Below, in pieces: positions 9,349 to 17,348 of a stretch of DNA of 64,000 nucleotides; position 1 is the stretch's first letter, and each line of letters opens with the position of its first letter. The notes beneath the pieces were generated by a model that had not been told where the DNA came from, searched no databases, and saw only the letters and a program-made list of their open reading frames with translations. Made by a program: the position numbers and the translations under genes. Source of the stretch: CAYUQT01 sp964596165 (GTDB lineage Bacteria; Planctomycetota; Phycisphaerae; UBA1845; JAFGLZ01); the NCBI GenBank assembly GCA_964596165.1, contig CAZQTW010000004.1, positions 62,001-126,000 on the forward strand, written 5' to 3'.

Positions 9349-11757
9349 CTAGTGTCCGTGCGTCACACGCGCAATGATCTCATCCTGAACCTCCCTGCCT
9401 AACGTGACGAAGTATGCATTGTAGCCCGTCACGCGAACGAGGAGGTTCCCATATTCGGCCGGGTGCGCCTGTGCCTGCCGAAGCGTCTCCGGATCCAAAA
9501 CATTGATCTGCAGAGCGGTTCCGCCCTCGACGGCGTAGGCCCGCAGGAAAGCGGCTAATCGCTCCAGGTGTTCCCGATCCCTGAGAAGCGACGGCGACAA
9601 CGTAATCGTGTGGCTGTCGCCGTTCGGGGCCGTTTCGAGCCCGAGAGCGCCGGTTGAACGGGCATTGGCCGTCGGTCCTTTGCGGTCGCGGCCGGTGACC
9701 GGACACGTCCCGTTGCTCAGATAGGTCCCTCGCTTTCGGCCGTCGGGTGTGGCGGCAGTCTTGGGTGCATAGGCCACCCAATAGTTCCATGAGAGGTAGC
9801 CTCCTCGATACCGTTTTCCGGTCGCCGGCGATACCTTGTGGGCCGCGCGTTCAGTCCAGAACGTGGAGATCTCTCTGGCGAGTTGGTCGACCTGTTCGTC
9901 ATCGTTGCCGTACTTAGGCGCCTTCTGCATGAGTAATCGTCGAAGCTTCTCGTAGCCCTCGTAGTCTCGTTCAATTGCCGCCACGAGTTCGGCCATCGTG
10001 ACACGGCGGTCCTGGAAGACCAGTTTTTGAACGGCCGCCAGCGAGTCGACCGCCGTGGCCAGGGCGATTCCTTCGACCGTGAGGTAGTTGTGTTCCGCAC
10101 CGCCGGCCGTGATGTCCCTACCGTTCCTGGCGCAACCTTCGACGAGCAGCGACAGGTATGGCGTCGGCGCAAACCGGGCCCGAATCGCGTCCGCCTGGTT
10201 GTTCACGTCGACAATCCAGTCGAGCAAGTGGGCGAGTTGCGTTCGAAACGCGGCGTAGAACTGCTCGAAACGTGTGAAGTCGGTCGCGCGACCGGTTCGC
10301 GGTCCGATTGGTCGTCCGGAGGCCAGGTCACGGCCGTCAAAGAGTGCCAGCTCGACGGCCTTGGCCAGGTTCAGGTTCACATCCACCGTGCCGGATCGGT
10401 CATTGCCCTGAAGCGTGTTTTCCAGACAACCGACCGGCGCGTAGTTCCAGAGCTTATCCGCGGGAAGTCCTTGCCACGCCAGCCCGCGCATTGCGTGCTC
10501 GTCGAAGTTCAGCAGGAACGGTGATCCTTGGGCGAGGGCGATCAACTCGACTACGTGATTGAGCACGTCCGGTGGCGTTGCGGCATGGAGCCGCACGTTC
10601 GGCTTGGGCTCCAGAAGATTCATCTGCCCGATGATCTCGAGCAGAAGGTGCGTCAATGGATTGGACGCGTCCTTGCCCTCCGCGTCAATTCCACCGAGCG
10701 TGATGAGCTGGCCGAACGATGAGCTGATTCCCTGATTGTTGCCCACGCGTCCTTGATAGTCGTAGGCGTAATTGTGTTTGATCCACCAGCACTGGAAAAG
10801 CTCTCTCGCTTGCTCTCGGGTCAGGCGCCCCGTTTCCAGATCGCGCTGATAGTAAGGATAGAGATACTGGTCGATGCGACCCGGCGAGAGTCCGGGGCCC
10901 GGATAGCTTTCGGCGGTCATGACGAGCATGTGAACGAACCACAGGCTCTGAAGTGCCTCATGTAGGGTCTCGGCGGGTTCCCAGGGGACCTTGCGACAGA
11001 TCCGGGCGATCTCGAGGAGTTCATCGGTCCGAAGGGGATCATGTGTTTCGGCCGCCAGTCGTTGGGCCTCGTCGGCGTATCGCGCTGCGAAACCTCGAAC
11101 GGCCTGAGCTGTCCGAATGAGGGCCCTTCGAAAGGCGTTGGCTTCCTGCTCTGTGGGCGCGGCATCGATGTACCCCCGGACTTCAGCGACCAGTCCACGT
11201 AGTCCTATCCGGATAGCCTTGCCATAATTCGGAATCAAGTGTCCCGGGATGGCCCCGCAGTTGCCCACCCCCAACCGATCCAGTTGCCGAACCCGGTGGA
11301 GGAACTCGTTTTCCAGGCGATCGTAACGGGCCATCTCCTTTCGAGTGAGTGTCAACGACAGCGCGGTGTTGAACTGTCCGCCGACGATCAACTCGCCGTT
11401 TAGAATCCGGATCGGGAGATGGTGCTCGATCACTTCGGAAAAGAACTCCGCGCGGCGCGAGAACAACGGCTCACGATACCGCTCCGCGGGGAAAGGGACC
11501 GTTCGCGCACAAGCGGCCAGCGAGTCCTCGTAGGCCGACAGGAACGGGAACATTTCCGGTACGACGGTCCAGTTGTGAGGGCACCAAACCCGGTCCCATG
11601 CGGCGCCGGTACCGAACGGCATGACCTCGTTACGGAAGTAGTTCCGTTCGCGGAAGGCAAAATACTCGTCGCGCAGTCTCTTGACCCGATCCGACAGATC
11701 GGAGGAAGCGTGCCATAGACGATCAGGCGAAGAGCATGGAAGGGTCGCTCGGCTCAT
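9349..11757 (-). CDS. Glycyl radical enzyme of unassigned substrate (PFL/dehydratase superfamily)
   Basis: An 802-residue protein with the glycyl radical loop RVTGYNAYF 25 residues from the C-terminus (Gly about 778) and a thiyl-radical cysteine in APVGCLENT (Cys about 444). One active-site Cys followed by x-Glu (C-L-E) is the eliminase/dehydratase pattern of glycerol, propanediol and choline-lyase enzymes, not the Cys-Cys of pyruvate formate-lyase. The substrate pocket cannot be assigned. ATG 11757 is preferred over 11844 because PFL-domain similarity starts soon after it and an AGGG lies upstream. No microcompartment shell genes, aldehyde dehydrogenase or alcohol dehydrogenase adjoin it, so it is not a standard metabolosome. 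Confidence 0.85.
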   Translation of the reverse strand: MSRATLPCSSPDRLWHASSDLSDRVKRLRDEYFAFRERNYFRNEVMPFGTGAAWDRVWCPHNWTVVPEMFPFLSAYEDSLAACARTVPFPAERYREPLFSRRAEFFSEVIEHHLPIRILNGELIVGGQFNTALSLTLTRKEMARYDRLENEFLHRVRQLDRLGVGNCGAIPGHLIPNYGKAIRIGLRGLVAEVRGYIDAAPTEQEANAFRRALIRTAQAVRGFAARYADEAQRLAAETHDPLRTDELLEIARICRKVPWEPAETLHEALQSLWFVHMLVMTAESYPGPGLSPGRIDQYLYPYYQRDLETGRLTREQARELFQCWWIKHNYAYDYQGRVGNNQGISSSFGQLITLGGIDAEGKDASNPLTHLLLEIIGQMNLLEPKPNVRLHAATPPDVLNHVVELIALAQGSPFLLNFDEHAMRGLAWQGLPADKLWNYAPVGCLENTLQGNDRSGTVDVNLNLAKAVELALFDGRDLASGRPIGPRTGRATDFTRFEQFYAAFRTQLAHLLDWIVDVNNQADAIRARFAPTPYLSLLVEGCARNGRDITAGGAEHNYLTVEGIALATAVDSLAAVQKLVFQDRRVTMAELVAAIERDYEGYEKLRRLLMQKAPKYGNDDEQVDQLAREISTFWTERAAHKVSPATGKRYRGGYLSWNYWVAYAPKTAATPDGRKRGTYLSNGTCPVTGRDRKGPTANARSTGALGLETAPNGDSHTITLSPSLLRDREHLERLAAFLRAYAVEGGTALQINVLDPETLRQAQAHPAEYGNLLVRVTGYNAYFVTLGREVQDEIIARVTHGH

Positions 11758-11856
11758 TTCGGTGCCCTTGGCACGAATCCCTTGCCGCAACCGTCGAGAC
11801 GCACTTCTTCGAAAGGCGATCGCGCCCCATTCGGCTCCGCCCACCTGATCACCCTC

Positions 11857-11885
11857 ACACTACTCCTCACGATGGGGTGTGTCAA
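11857..11885 (-). promoter_or_regulatory. Candidate sigma70-type promoter of the glycyl radical operon
   Basis: Reading the minus strand there is a perfect -35 TTGACA (11885-11880), a 17-base spacer and TAGTGT (11862-11857) as -10. It lies about 100 bases upstream of the chosen start at 11757. The -10 is poor (3 of 6). Confidence 0.35.
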
Positions 11886-12234
11886 TCACGGCAAGTCTGG
11901 GACCGGTGCGTCTGCCGGCTGATCCTCTTGGTCAAGTCTTCACCGGGCCGCCCGGCGCGGAGGCGCGGATCGCCTCGGTAGACTGGTTCAGAAACCCCTG
12001 GAAGAAAGAGTCTCCCGTGAGTCTTCGCGGATTCGCCAGACGCCAGGTCCGGGAAGGAGGGAGCGGCGGGTATGCGGGGATGGAGGGGATTGAAGATGAG
12101 CGAATACGTCCCTTGACCGCCGGTGCACGCGACAAGCCGCTCCGCGGTCGACGATCGGGCAAACATAATGTGCTGGCACCTTTCATGGGCAATTCCGATG
12201 GGGTTGTTCCCTCATAAGGTCGGCAAAGCCGGCG
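11886..12234. other. Intergenic stretch with no recognisable gene
   Basis: About 350 bases lie between the glycyl radical promoter region and the end of the acyl-CoA dehydrogenase gene. A plus-strand frame is open (11879-12217) but its translation is low-complexity and Arg/Gly/Pro-rich with no recognisable motif and no ribosome site. I see no tRNA, repeat array or clear terminator. Confidence 0.4.
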
Positions 12235-13470
12235 CTATTCGTAGACCTTCTCCTCCTCTTGTTCCGCCTCCGGTGCGTCGGCCTCAATGTCCCTGACATC
12301 CTGACCGCGAGAAAGCACATCGCGGTAGTATTCGTGCTGAATGATCAGATTCATGACCTCATTGGTGCCGGTCCAGATCATGGCCAGTCGCGTGTCGCGA
12401 AGCATGCGCTCGATGGGATAGACGTTCGTGTAGCCGATTCCGCCGAGGATTTGCATGGCGTCGTTGACGATCTCCCACGCCACCTGTGTGGCGAACTTCT
12501 TCGCCTCGGAGACCAGCCGGCGCGAGAGGTTGGCGTCGTTTCCTCGGTCGATGGTGACCGCCGTCGCGTGCACCAGGGAACTGGCCGCGTCGAACCGTGT
12601 CAGGCTGTCGGCCACCTTGAAACTTACCGCCTGAAAGTCGCGTATCTTGCGTCCGAAGGCCTTTCGTCGATCGCTGTAGCGTGCGGCGATCTCCAGGGCA
12701 CTTCGGGCAATGCCCAGAACGCCCGCTGCGCTGGTCATACGTTCCGGGATCATCATCTGATAGAAGATCTCGGCTCCTTGGCCCTCCTCGCCCACCATGT
12801 TCCGCTCGGGCACCACCACGTCGCGGAATAGGATCCGGCCGGCCCCGCCGCCCCGCGTCCCCATCAGGCCGTAGACGTGCTTGACCTGAACGCCCATGTC
12901 CTTCTCCACGATGAACATGCTCAGCGACTGATGACTGGGGCCCTTGGGATTGGTCTTTGCATATACGAGGAAATAATCGGCGCCCTCCGCGCCGACGACA
13001 AAACGCTTCTGGCCGTTGAGAATATACGTGTTTCCCTCCTTGCGGGCGACGGTGGTCGCGCCGAAAAAGTCGGATCCGCCACGGGGCTCTGTCAGTGCCT
13101 CGGCGCAGCAAAGCTTGCCCCGGAGGGTGGGCTCGAGGTACTCGTGCTTCTGGTCGTCGTTGCCGAAGACGTGGAGCGCTTCGCCGCAGATGCTGACCAG
13201 CGAATAAAGGCAACCTAGTGATAGCGGCAAGGTGCCGATCTCTTCGAGGGCAATCACCTCGTCACGCCAACCGAGCCCCCGGCCACCGTATTCGGGAGTG
13301 AATCGCAATCCCAAGAGCCCTCGGGCCGCCGCCTCTTGAAGATATTCCCGGGGGTATCGAATCTTCTCAGCGTCCATATCCAGCAGCATCTGGCGCGGGA
13401 TGGATTTGACGAACTTCCGAACCTCGGTGCGCAGGCGCTTCTGATCGTCATCAAGCATGGCTTCGATCAT
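12235..13470 (-). CDS. Acyl-CoA dehydrogenase
   Basis: A 411-residue FAD flavoprotein with the classic blocks: AEALTEPRGGSDFFG (FAD/substrate loop, residues 123-137), a beta-barrel middle domain, SDRRKAFGRKIRDFQ, and a C-terminal helical domain ending QILGGIGYTNVYPIERMLRD. It oxidises an acyl-CoA to the enoyl-CoA and passes electrons to ETF. The usual catalytic Glu of the 'YEGT' motif is replaced (IWTGTNEV, Thr367), but Glu243 in MIPERMTSAAG sits where isovaleryl-CoA and long-chain acyl-CoA dehydrogenases carry their base. That points to an IVD/LCAD-like mechanism. The last 20 residues are acidic. No ETF or thiolase genes adjoin it. Confidence 0.9.
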   Translation of the reverse strand: MIEAMLDDDQKRLRTEVRKFVKSIPRQMLLDMDAEKIRYPREYLQEAAARGLLGLRFTPEYGGRGLGWRDEVIALEEIGTLPLSLGCLYSLVSICGEALHVFGNDDQKHEYLEPTLRGKLCCAEALTEPRGGSDFFGATTVARKEGNTYILNGQKRFVVGAEGADYFLVYAKTNPKGPSHQSLSMFIVEKDMGVQVKHVYGLMGTRGGGAGRILFRDVVVPERNMVGEEGQGAEIFYQMMIPERMTSAAGVLGIARSALEIAARYSDRRKAFGRKIRDFQAVSFKVADSLTRFDAASSLVHATAVTIDRGNDANLSRRLVSEAKKFATQVAWEIVNDAMQILGGIGYTNVYPIERMLRDTRLAMIWTGTNEVMNLIIQHEYYRDVLSRGQDVRDIEADAPEAEQEEEKVYE

Positions 13471-13652
13471 GGGTTTGCCTCTCCAAGGATGTGAAACGGA
13501 ATGATGCGGGGATTGTACTCCGTGAGGGCGATCTCCGGCCAGGTGAATTGGAGAGGGGATCCGACATCACCAAAGGCAGGCCGACAGACGGGACCCAGGA
13601 CATGCACGGAGCAAAGGAGGCAGGGGGTATCGGCGTCAAGTCGAATGGGCTG

Positions 13653-13973
13653 TCAAACCAGCGCGTTGATCTTGGCGGCCATGATGAAATCGTTCTCGGA
13701 GAGTCCTTTGATCGCATGGGTTGTGAGCGTCAGCGTCACGCGGTTCCAGGAAATGTGGATATCGGGGTGGTGGCCCTCGGCCTCGGCAAGCTGCGCCACC
13801 TTGTTGACGAACTCCATCGATCCCAGGAAATTCTTGAACGTGAACTTCCTTTCCAATGTCGAGCCGATCAGTTCCCATCCTGGTACTTGGGGGATAAGCG
13901 AGCACGCTTGCTCCGTGCCCATCGCCGGCATGCCGCCCTCGCAGGGCACGCACTTCTTCCGCACAAGCTCCAT
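13653..13973 (-). CDS. phhB: Pterin-4a-carbinolamine dehydratase
   Basis: A 106-residue protein with the family signature EGHHPDIHISWNRVTLTLTT followed by HAIKGLSENDFIMAAKI. The enzyme dehydrates 4a-hydroxytetrahydropterin during recycling of the pterin cofactor of aromatic amino-acid hydroxylases. ATG 13973 is chosen because GAGGAGG lies just upstream; the open frame extends further but without similarity. The N-terminal CVPCEGG (two Cys) is common in bacterial forms. No phenylalanine hydroxylase is nearby, as is usual for lone copies whose role may be another pterin or a moonlighting one. Confidence 0.9.
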   Translation of the reverse strand: MELVRKKCVPCEGGMPAMGTEQACSLIPQVPGWELIGSTLERKFTFKNFLGSMEFVNKVAQLAEAEGHHPDIHISWNRVTLTLTTHAIKGLSENDFIMAAKINALV

Positions 13974-14121
13974 CGCGACATCCTCCTCTGCATCGGATAT
14001 TCGATCCGCACACGACGTGGCCGTCGGAATGGGATCAGGAATCGCGAAATAACCATCATCCTCGCTGCCAGACTGCAATTCGCGCTACCCACCCATTAGA
14101 TGCCCCGTCCTCCGCGGGAGA

Positions 14122-15147
14122 TCACGGCCTGTCGACAAATACTGACTGGTCGTAACGAAGCATGTGCAAGCCGTCTCGAAAGCCATCGAAGGCGATGCGG
14201 GGATGTCGTCCCAGGACCTCCGCCATCAGCCAGCGTGGGAAGTCGGCGCCGGCCCGGATTGCCAACGGGGCACCACCGCCGAATCGGGGGTTGATCTCGA
14301 TGACCCGGATCCGGCCGGATGATTCGCGGATCACTTGAATGTTGATCACGCCAACACACTCGGCGAGAGCCTCACCGACGCGTCGCCCGACTTCCATGAG
14401 CCGAGGGTCTTTGACCACGCGGGCCTTCTGCACCTCGCCGCTGCGAACCTCCAGACGCTGTCGCGGTACGACGCACCGAACCTGTCCGTTGAGGCCTGCG
14501 TAAACGTCCAGCGTGTACTCGTCGCCGGGGACGAATTCCTGCACCACCGGCTCGGGTACGTGCTTTGCCCGAAATCGCAGTGATTCAAGGTCGTCCACGC
14601 GATGGTTGCCATGGCCGGCCGAGCCGTACCGGGGCTTAATCTGATACGGAAACGCATGTTGCTTGCGCTTGAGAAGATGGACCGCGGGCCACGTCTGGGG
14701 CGTGTCGATGCCGGCGGCGGTGAGGAAAAGGTGCGTCATGAGTTTGTCCCGACCGATGGTGATGACTCGCGGCGACGACACGGAAACCGTGCAACCCAGA
14801 CGATCAAACCGGTCTCGTGCATCGGCCAACGTGGGCAGCTCGGTATCGATAGTCGGAACGAGCAATCGGATTCGGTTCGCCTTGACCAGCTCAAGCAACT
14901 GAGCAATGAAATCTCGATGAGCAATGGGATGCACGACGTGCGCCCGATCGACATGATGCATCGCCGGCGCCAGGCGACTCGTGTCCGCGCCATGAATCTT
15001 CAAGTCGATGCCAAGCTTGCTTCCGGCCGCCCGAAAGGCCTGTACCAGTTCGACGCGGCGCCCCACGCACGTCAGCAAAATGTGGAGCGAGCGAGGTCGG
15101 GATGCAGAGCATGATCTGCGGGTCATGACCGAATCGGCCTCCGCCAA
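14122..15147 (-). CDS. ATP-grasp carboxylate-amine ligase-like protein
   Basis: A 341-residue protein with the CarB-like pre-ATP-grasp fold (ILLTCVGRRVELV near the N-terminus) and ATP-grasp core. It has PYQIKPRYGSAGHGNHRV (nucleotide lysine and Gly loop), VQEFVPGDEYTLDVYA and the metal-binding end VIEINPRFGGGAPLAIRAG. Such enzymes join a carboxylate to an amine or thiol through an acyl phosphate; in polysaccharide clusters they often amidate or decorate sugar acids. It follows ugd by 25 bp, so a substrate derived from a uronic acid or amino acid is plausible but unproven. The start may be TTG 15147 (AGGAG upstream) or ATG 15126 (GGAGG upstream). Confidence 0.7.
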   Translation of the reverse strand: MAEADSVMTRRSCSASRPRSLHILLTCVGRRVELVQAFRAAGSKLGIDLKIHGADTSRLAPAMHHVDRAHVVHPIAHRDFIAQLLELVKANRIRLLVPTIDTELPTLADARDRFDRLGCTVSVSSPRVITIGRDKLMTHLFLTAAGIDTPQTWPAVHLLKRKQHAFPYQIKPRYGSAGHGNHRVDDLESLRFRAKHVPEPVVQEFVPGDEYTLDVYAGLNGQVRCVVPRQRLEVRSGEVQKARVVKDPRLMEVGRRVGEALAECVGVINIQVIRESSGRIRVIEINPRFGGGAPLAIRAGADFPRWLMAEVLGRHPRIAFDGFRDGLHMLRYDQSVFVDRP

Positions 15148-15172
15148 CCGCGGGGTTCTCCTGCGGACGTGT

Positions 15173-16495
15173 CTAGCCTCGGGCTTCGCCCACCGCGGGT
15201 CTGCCGATCGACACGTATTCGAATCGGCGGCGTCGCATCGCCTGGGGTTCGTACAGGTTTCGGCCGTCGAAGATCAGCGGATTGCGGAGCAGCGCCCGCA
15301 TCCGGTCGAAATCCGGACTGCGGAATTCATTCCACTCCGTCACGATGACCAGGGCGTCGGCACCTTCCAATGCGTCATAAGCGTTTTCGAAGTACCCCAG
15401 CCGATCACCATACTGTTGGCGGAGGTTTGCCAATCCGCGGGGATCATGGGCGCGCACATGGGCGCCGGCCTCCAGCAAGCGGTCGATGAGATAGATCGCC
15501 GGCGCTTCGCGGAGATCGTCGGTCTTCGGCTTGAATGTGACGCCCCACATCGCAAAGGTCCGCCCGCGCAACTCCGTCCCGAATCGCCGCGTTATCTTAT
15601 CGAACAAAAGCTCCTTCTGACGCTGGTTGACCTCATGAACAGCCCGCAGCAATTGGCTTTGCGTACCCAGTTGCCCGGCCAAGTGGGCCAGGGCCTGGAC
15701 ATCCTTCGGGAAGCAACTTCCCCCGTAGCCCGCACCGGGATAGAGAAAATGGAACCCGACACGGGCGTCCGTCCCCATCCCGATGCGCACCTCGTCGACG
15801 TCCACGCCCGCCTGTTCGCAGATATTGGCGATCTCGTTGATGAAACTGATTCGCGCGGCCAGGTAGCAGTTCGCGGCGTACTTGGTCATCTCGGCCGCCG
15901 CGCGGCGCATCAGAAGAATGGGCTTCTGGTTCCTGACGAACGGCAAGTAGAGCTCGCGGATGACAGCGGCAGCGTCGGAATCCTCCGATCCGATGACAAC
16001 CCGGTCGGGACGGAGAAAGTCGTCCACGGCCGTGCCTTCTTTCAGGAATTCCGGATTGCTCACAATGTGCAGAGGATGCCTTGTGATCCGCCTCATCATC
16101 TGCTCGAGGCGGTCACACGTGCCCACCGGGACGGTCGACTTGATGACGACAATCTTGGGATCTCTCATCGACTCGGCGACCTGCTTGCAGGCCCGTTCGA
16201 TGGCCGATGTGTCGGCCGAACCGTCGGCGCGGGGCGGCGTCCCGATGGCCAGGAAGATGACTTGTCCGTGGGCGACCGCCTGCGCGAAGTCGGTTGTGAA
16301 GCTCAGCCGGCCCGCGCGAAGGTTCTCGCCCAGCATTTCCTGGAGACCGGGTTCGTAGATCGTGCTGATTCCGGCCGAGAGTTGCTTCACCTTGGCGGCG
16401 TCGATGTCCAACCCCACCACGTGGTTGCCCGTATCCGCCAGACAGGTCGCACTGACCAGTCCGACATAACCTGTCCCAATCACTGTAATTCGCAT
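15173..16495 (-). CDS. ugd: UDP-glucose 6-dehydrogenase
   Basis: A 440-residue NAD-dependent nucleotide-sugar dehydrogenase. It has the Rossmann start MRITVIGTGYVGLVSATCLA, NPEFLKEGTAVDDFLRPDRV in the centre, and the catalytic cysteine loop GAGYGGSCFPKD. Length and order match bacterial UDP-glucose dehydrogenase, which oxidises UDP-glucose twice to UDP-glucuronate. It is divergent from a GT2/GT-C/UDP-glucuronate-decarboxylase operon starting 119 bp away, so its product would feed that decarboxylase. GDP-mannose dehydrogenase is the alternative in this superfamily, but the neighbouring decarboxylase favours UDP-glucose. Confidence 0.9.
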   Translation of the reverse strand: MRITVIGTGYVGLVSATCLADTGNHVVGLDIDAAKVKQLSAGISTIYEPGLQEMLGENLRAGRLSFTTDFAQAVAHGQVIFLAIGTPPRADGSADTSAIERACKQVAESMRDPKIVVIKSTVPVGTCDRLEQMMRRITRHPLHIVSNPEFLKEGTAVDDFLRPDRVVIGSEDSDAAAVIRELYLPFVRNQKPILLMRRAAAEMTKYAANCYLAARISFINEIANICEQAGVDVDEVRIGMGTDARVGFHFLYPGAGYGGSCFPKDVQALAHLAGQLGTQSQLLRAVHEVNQRQKELLFDKITRRFGTELRGRTFAMWGVTFKPKTDDLREAPAIYLIDRLLEAGAHVRAHDPRGLANLRQQYGDRLGYFENAYDALEGADALVIVTEWNEFRSPDFDRMRALLRNPLIFDGRNLYEPQAMRRRRFEYVSIGRPAVGEARG

Positions 16496-16553
16496 GATGG
16501 TATCCCGCTGTCACAAGATATGGTGACGGACCGTCGATGAATGTCAATAGGAG

Positions 16554-16581
16554 TTGACAACGGCGCCGTAGTTCGTAGGCT
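16554..16581 (+). promoter_or_regulatory. Candidate promoter for the GT2/GT-C/UXS operon
   Basis: A perfect TTGACA (16554-16559) is followed after 16 bases by TAGGCT (16576-16581). The start codon of the GT2 gene is 33 bases further, with GAAAGGA as ribosome site. It lies in the short divergent region shared with ugd. Confidence 0.4.
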
Positions 16582-16614
16582 TTGCGTCGCACGGTTTTTC
16601 AACGAAAGGACAAC

Positions 16615-17316
16615 ATGAGACTGTCTGTCGTCATGCCCGTATACAACGAAGTGGCCACTCTCGAGGAGATCGTCCGCCGTGTCATGAAGGTCGACGTGGG
16701 AATGGACAAGGAAATCATCATGGTGGACGACGGCTCGACCGACGGTACCCGCGGTCTCTACGACAAGATTCGAGCCGACTATCCGGAGGGGACGATCAAG
16801 GTGTTCCTCCATGCCAAGAACCAGGGCAAGGGCGCCGCGCTGCGAACCGGGTTTGCCCAGGCCGACGGAGACATCGTGCTCGTTCAGGATGCCGACCTGG
16901 AGTACGACCCCAAAGACTATCGCCGACTGCTCCAACCCATTCTCGACGGCCGGGCGGATGTCGTCTATGGATCGCGTTTCGTGGGGGGAGATGAACACCG
17001 CGTCCTGCTCTTCTGGCACATGGTCGGTAATCGGTTCCTTACACTGATGTCCAATGCGTTGACCAACCTCAACCTGACCGACATGGAGACCTGCTACAAA
17101 GTCTTTCGTCGCGAGGTCCTTCAGAAAATCCGAATCAAGAGCAACCGCTTCGACTTCGAACCGGAAATCACGGCCAAGGTGGCCAAAGGCCATTGGCGAA
17201 TCTACGAAGTCGGCATCAGCTATTCCGGCAGGGATTACTCGGAGGGCAAGAAGATCGGCTGGAAGGATGCCGTGCAAGCGATCTGGACGATCATTCGATA
17301 CCGATTCTTCGACTAG
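16615..17316 (+). CDS. GT2 glycosyltransferase, polyprenyl-phosphate (dolichol-P-mannose synthase-like)
   Basis: A 233-residue GT-A protein. It has the N-terminal VVMPVYNEVATLEEIV, the donor-binding MVDDGSTDGT, the DXD-equivalent LVQDADLEYDP and the NQGKGAALRTGF motif, all as in dolichyl-phosphate mannose/glucose synthases. It lacks C-terminal membrane helices, so it is the soluble catalytic type. It would charge a polyprenyl phosphate with a sugar on the cytoplasmic face for use by a GT-C enzyme; the next gene encodes one. ATG 16615 is used (GAAAGGACAAC upstream) instead of the earlier frame opening. Confidence 0.88.
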   Translation: MRLSVVMPVYNEVATLEEIVRRVMKVDVGMDKEIIMVDDGSTDGTRGLYDKIRADYPEGTIKVFLHAKNQGKGAALRTGFAQADGDIVLVQDADLEYDPKDYRRLLQPILDGRADVVYGSRFVGGDEHRVLLFWHMVGNRFLTLMSNALTNLNLTDMETCYKVFRREVLQKIRIKSNRFDFEPEITAKVAKGHWRIYEVGISYSGRDYSEGKKIGWKDAVQAIWTIIRYRFFD

Positions 17317-17324
17317 GTGCTTCG

Positions 17325-17339
17325 GGGCCGTCCCGGCCC
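17325..17339 (+). terminator. Short GC hairpin between GT2 and GT-C genes
   Basis: GGGCC-GTCCC-GGCCC can form a five-pair stem and is followed by TTTCGTT. It is small and the downstream gene is only 10 bp away, so it is at best an attenuating hairpin. Confidence 0.25.
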
Positions 17340-17348
17340 TTTCGTTCA

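Noticed and set aside
9349..11757. Pyruvate formate-lyase as the name of the glycyl radical enzyme
   Set aside because: It has a single active-site Cys in C-L-E, not the Cys-Cys pair of PFL, and the activase has extra ferredoxin clusters.
7514..11885. Bacterial microcompartment locus around the glycyl radical enzyme
   Set aside because: No shell-protein, phosphotransacylase or aldehyde dehydrogenase gene adjoins it.
15008..16540. 510-codon plus-strand frame opposite ugd
   Set aside because: Antisense to UDP-glucose dehydrogenase with full motif conservation; a GC-rich codon-bias artefact.
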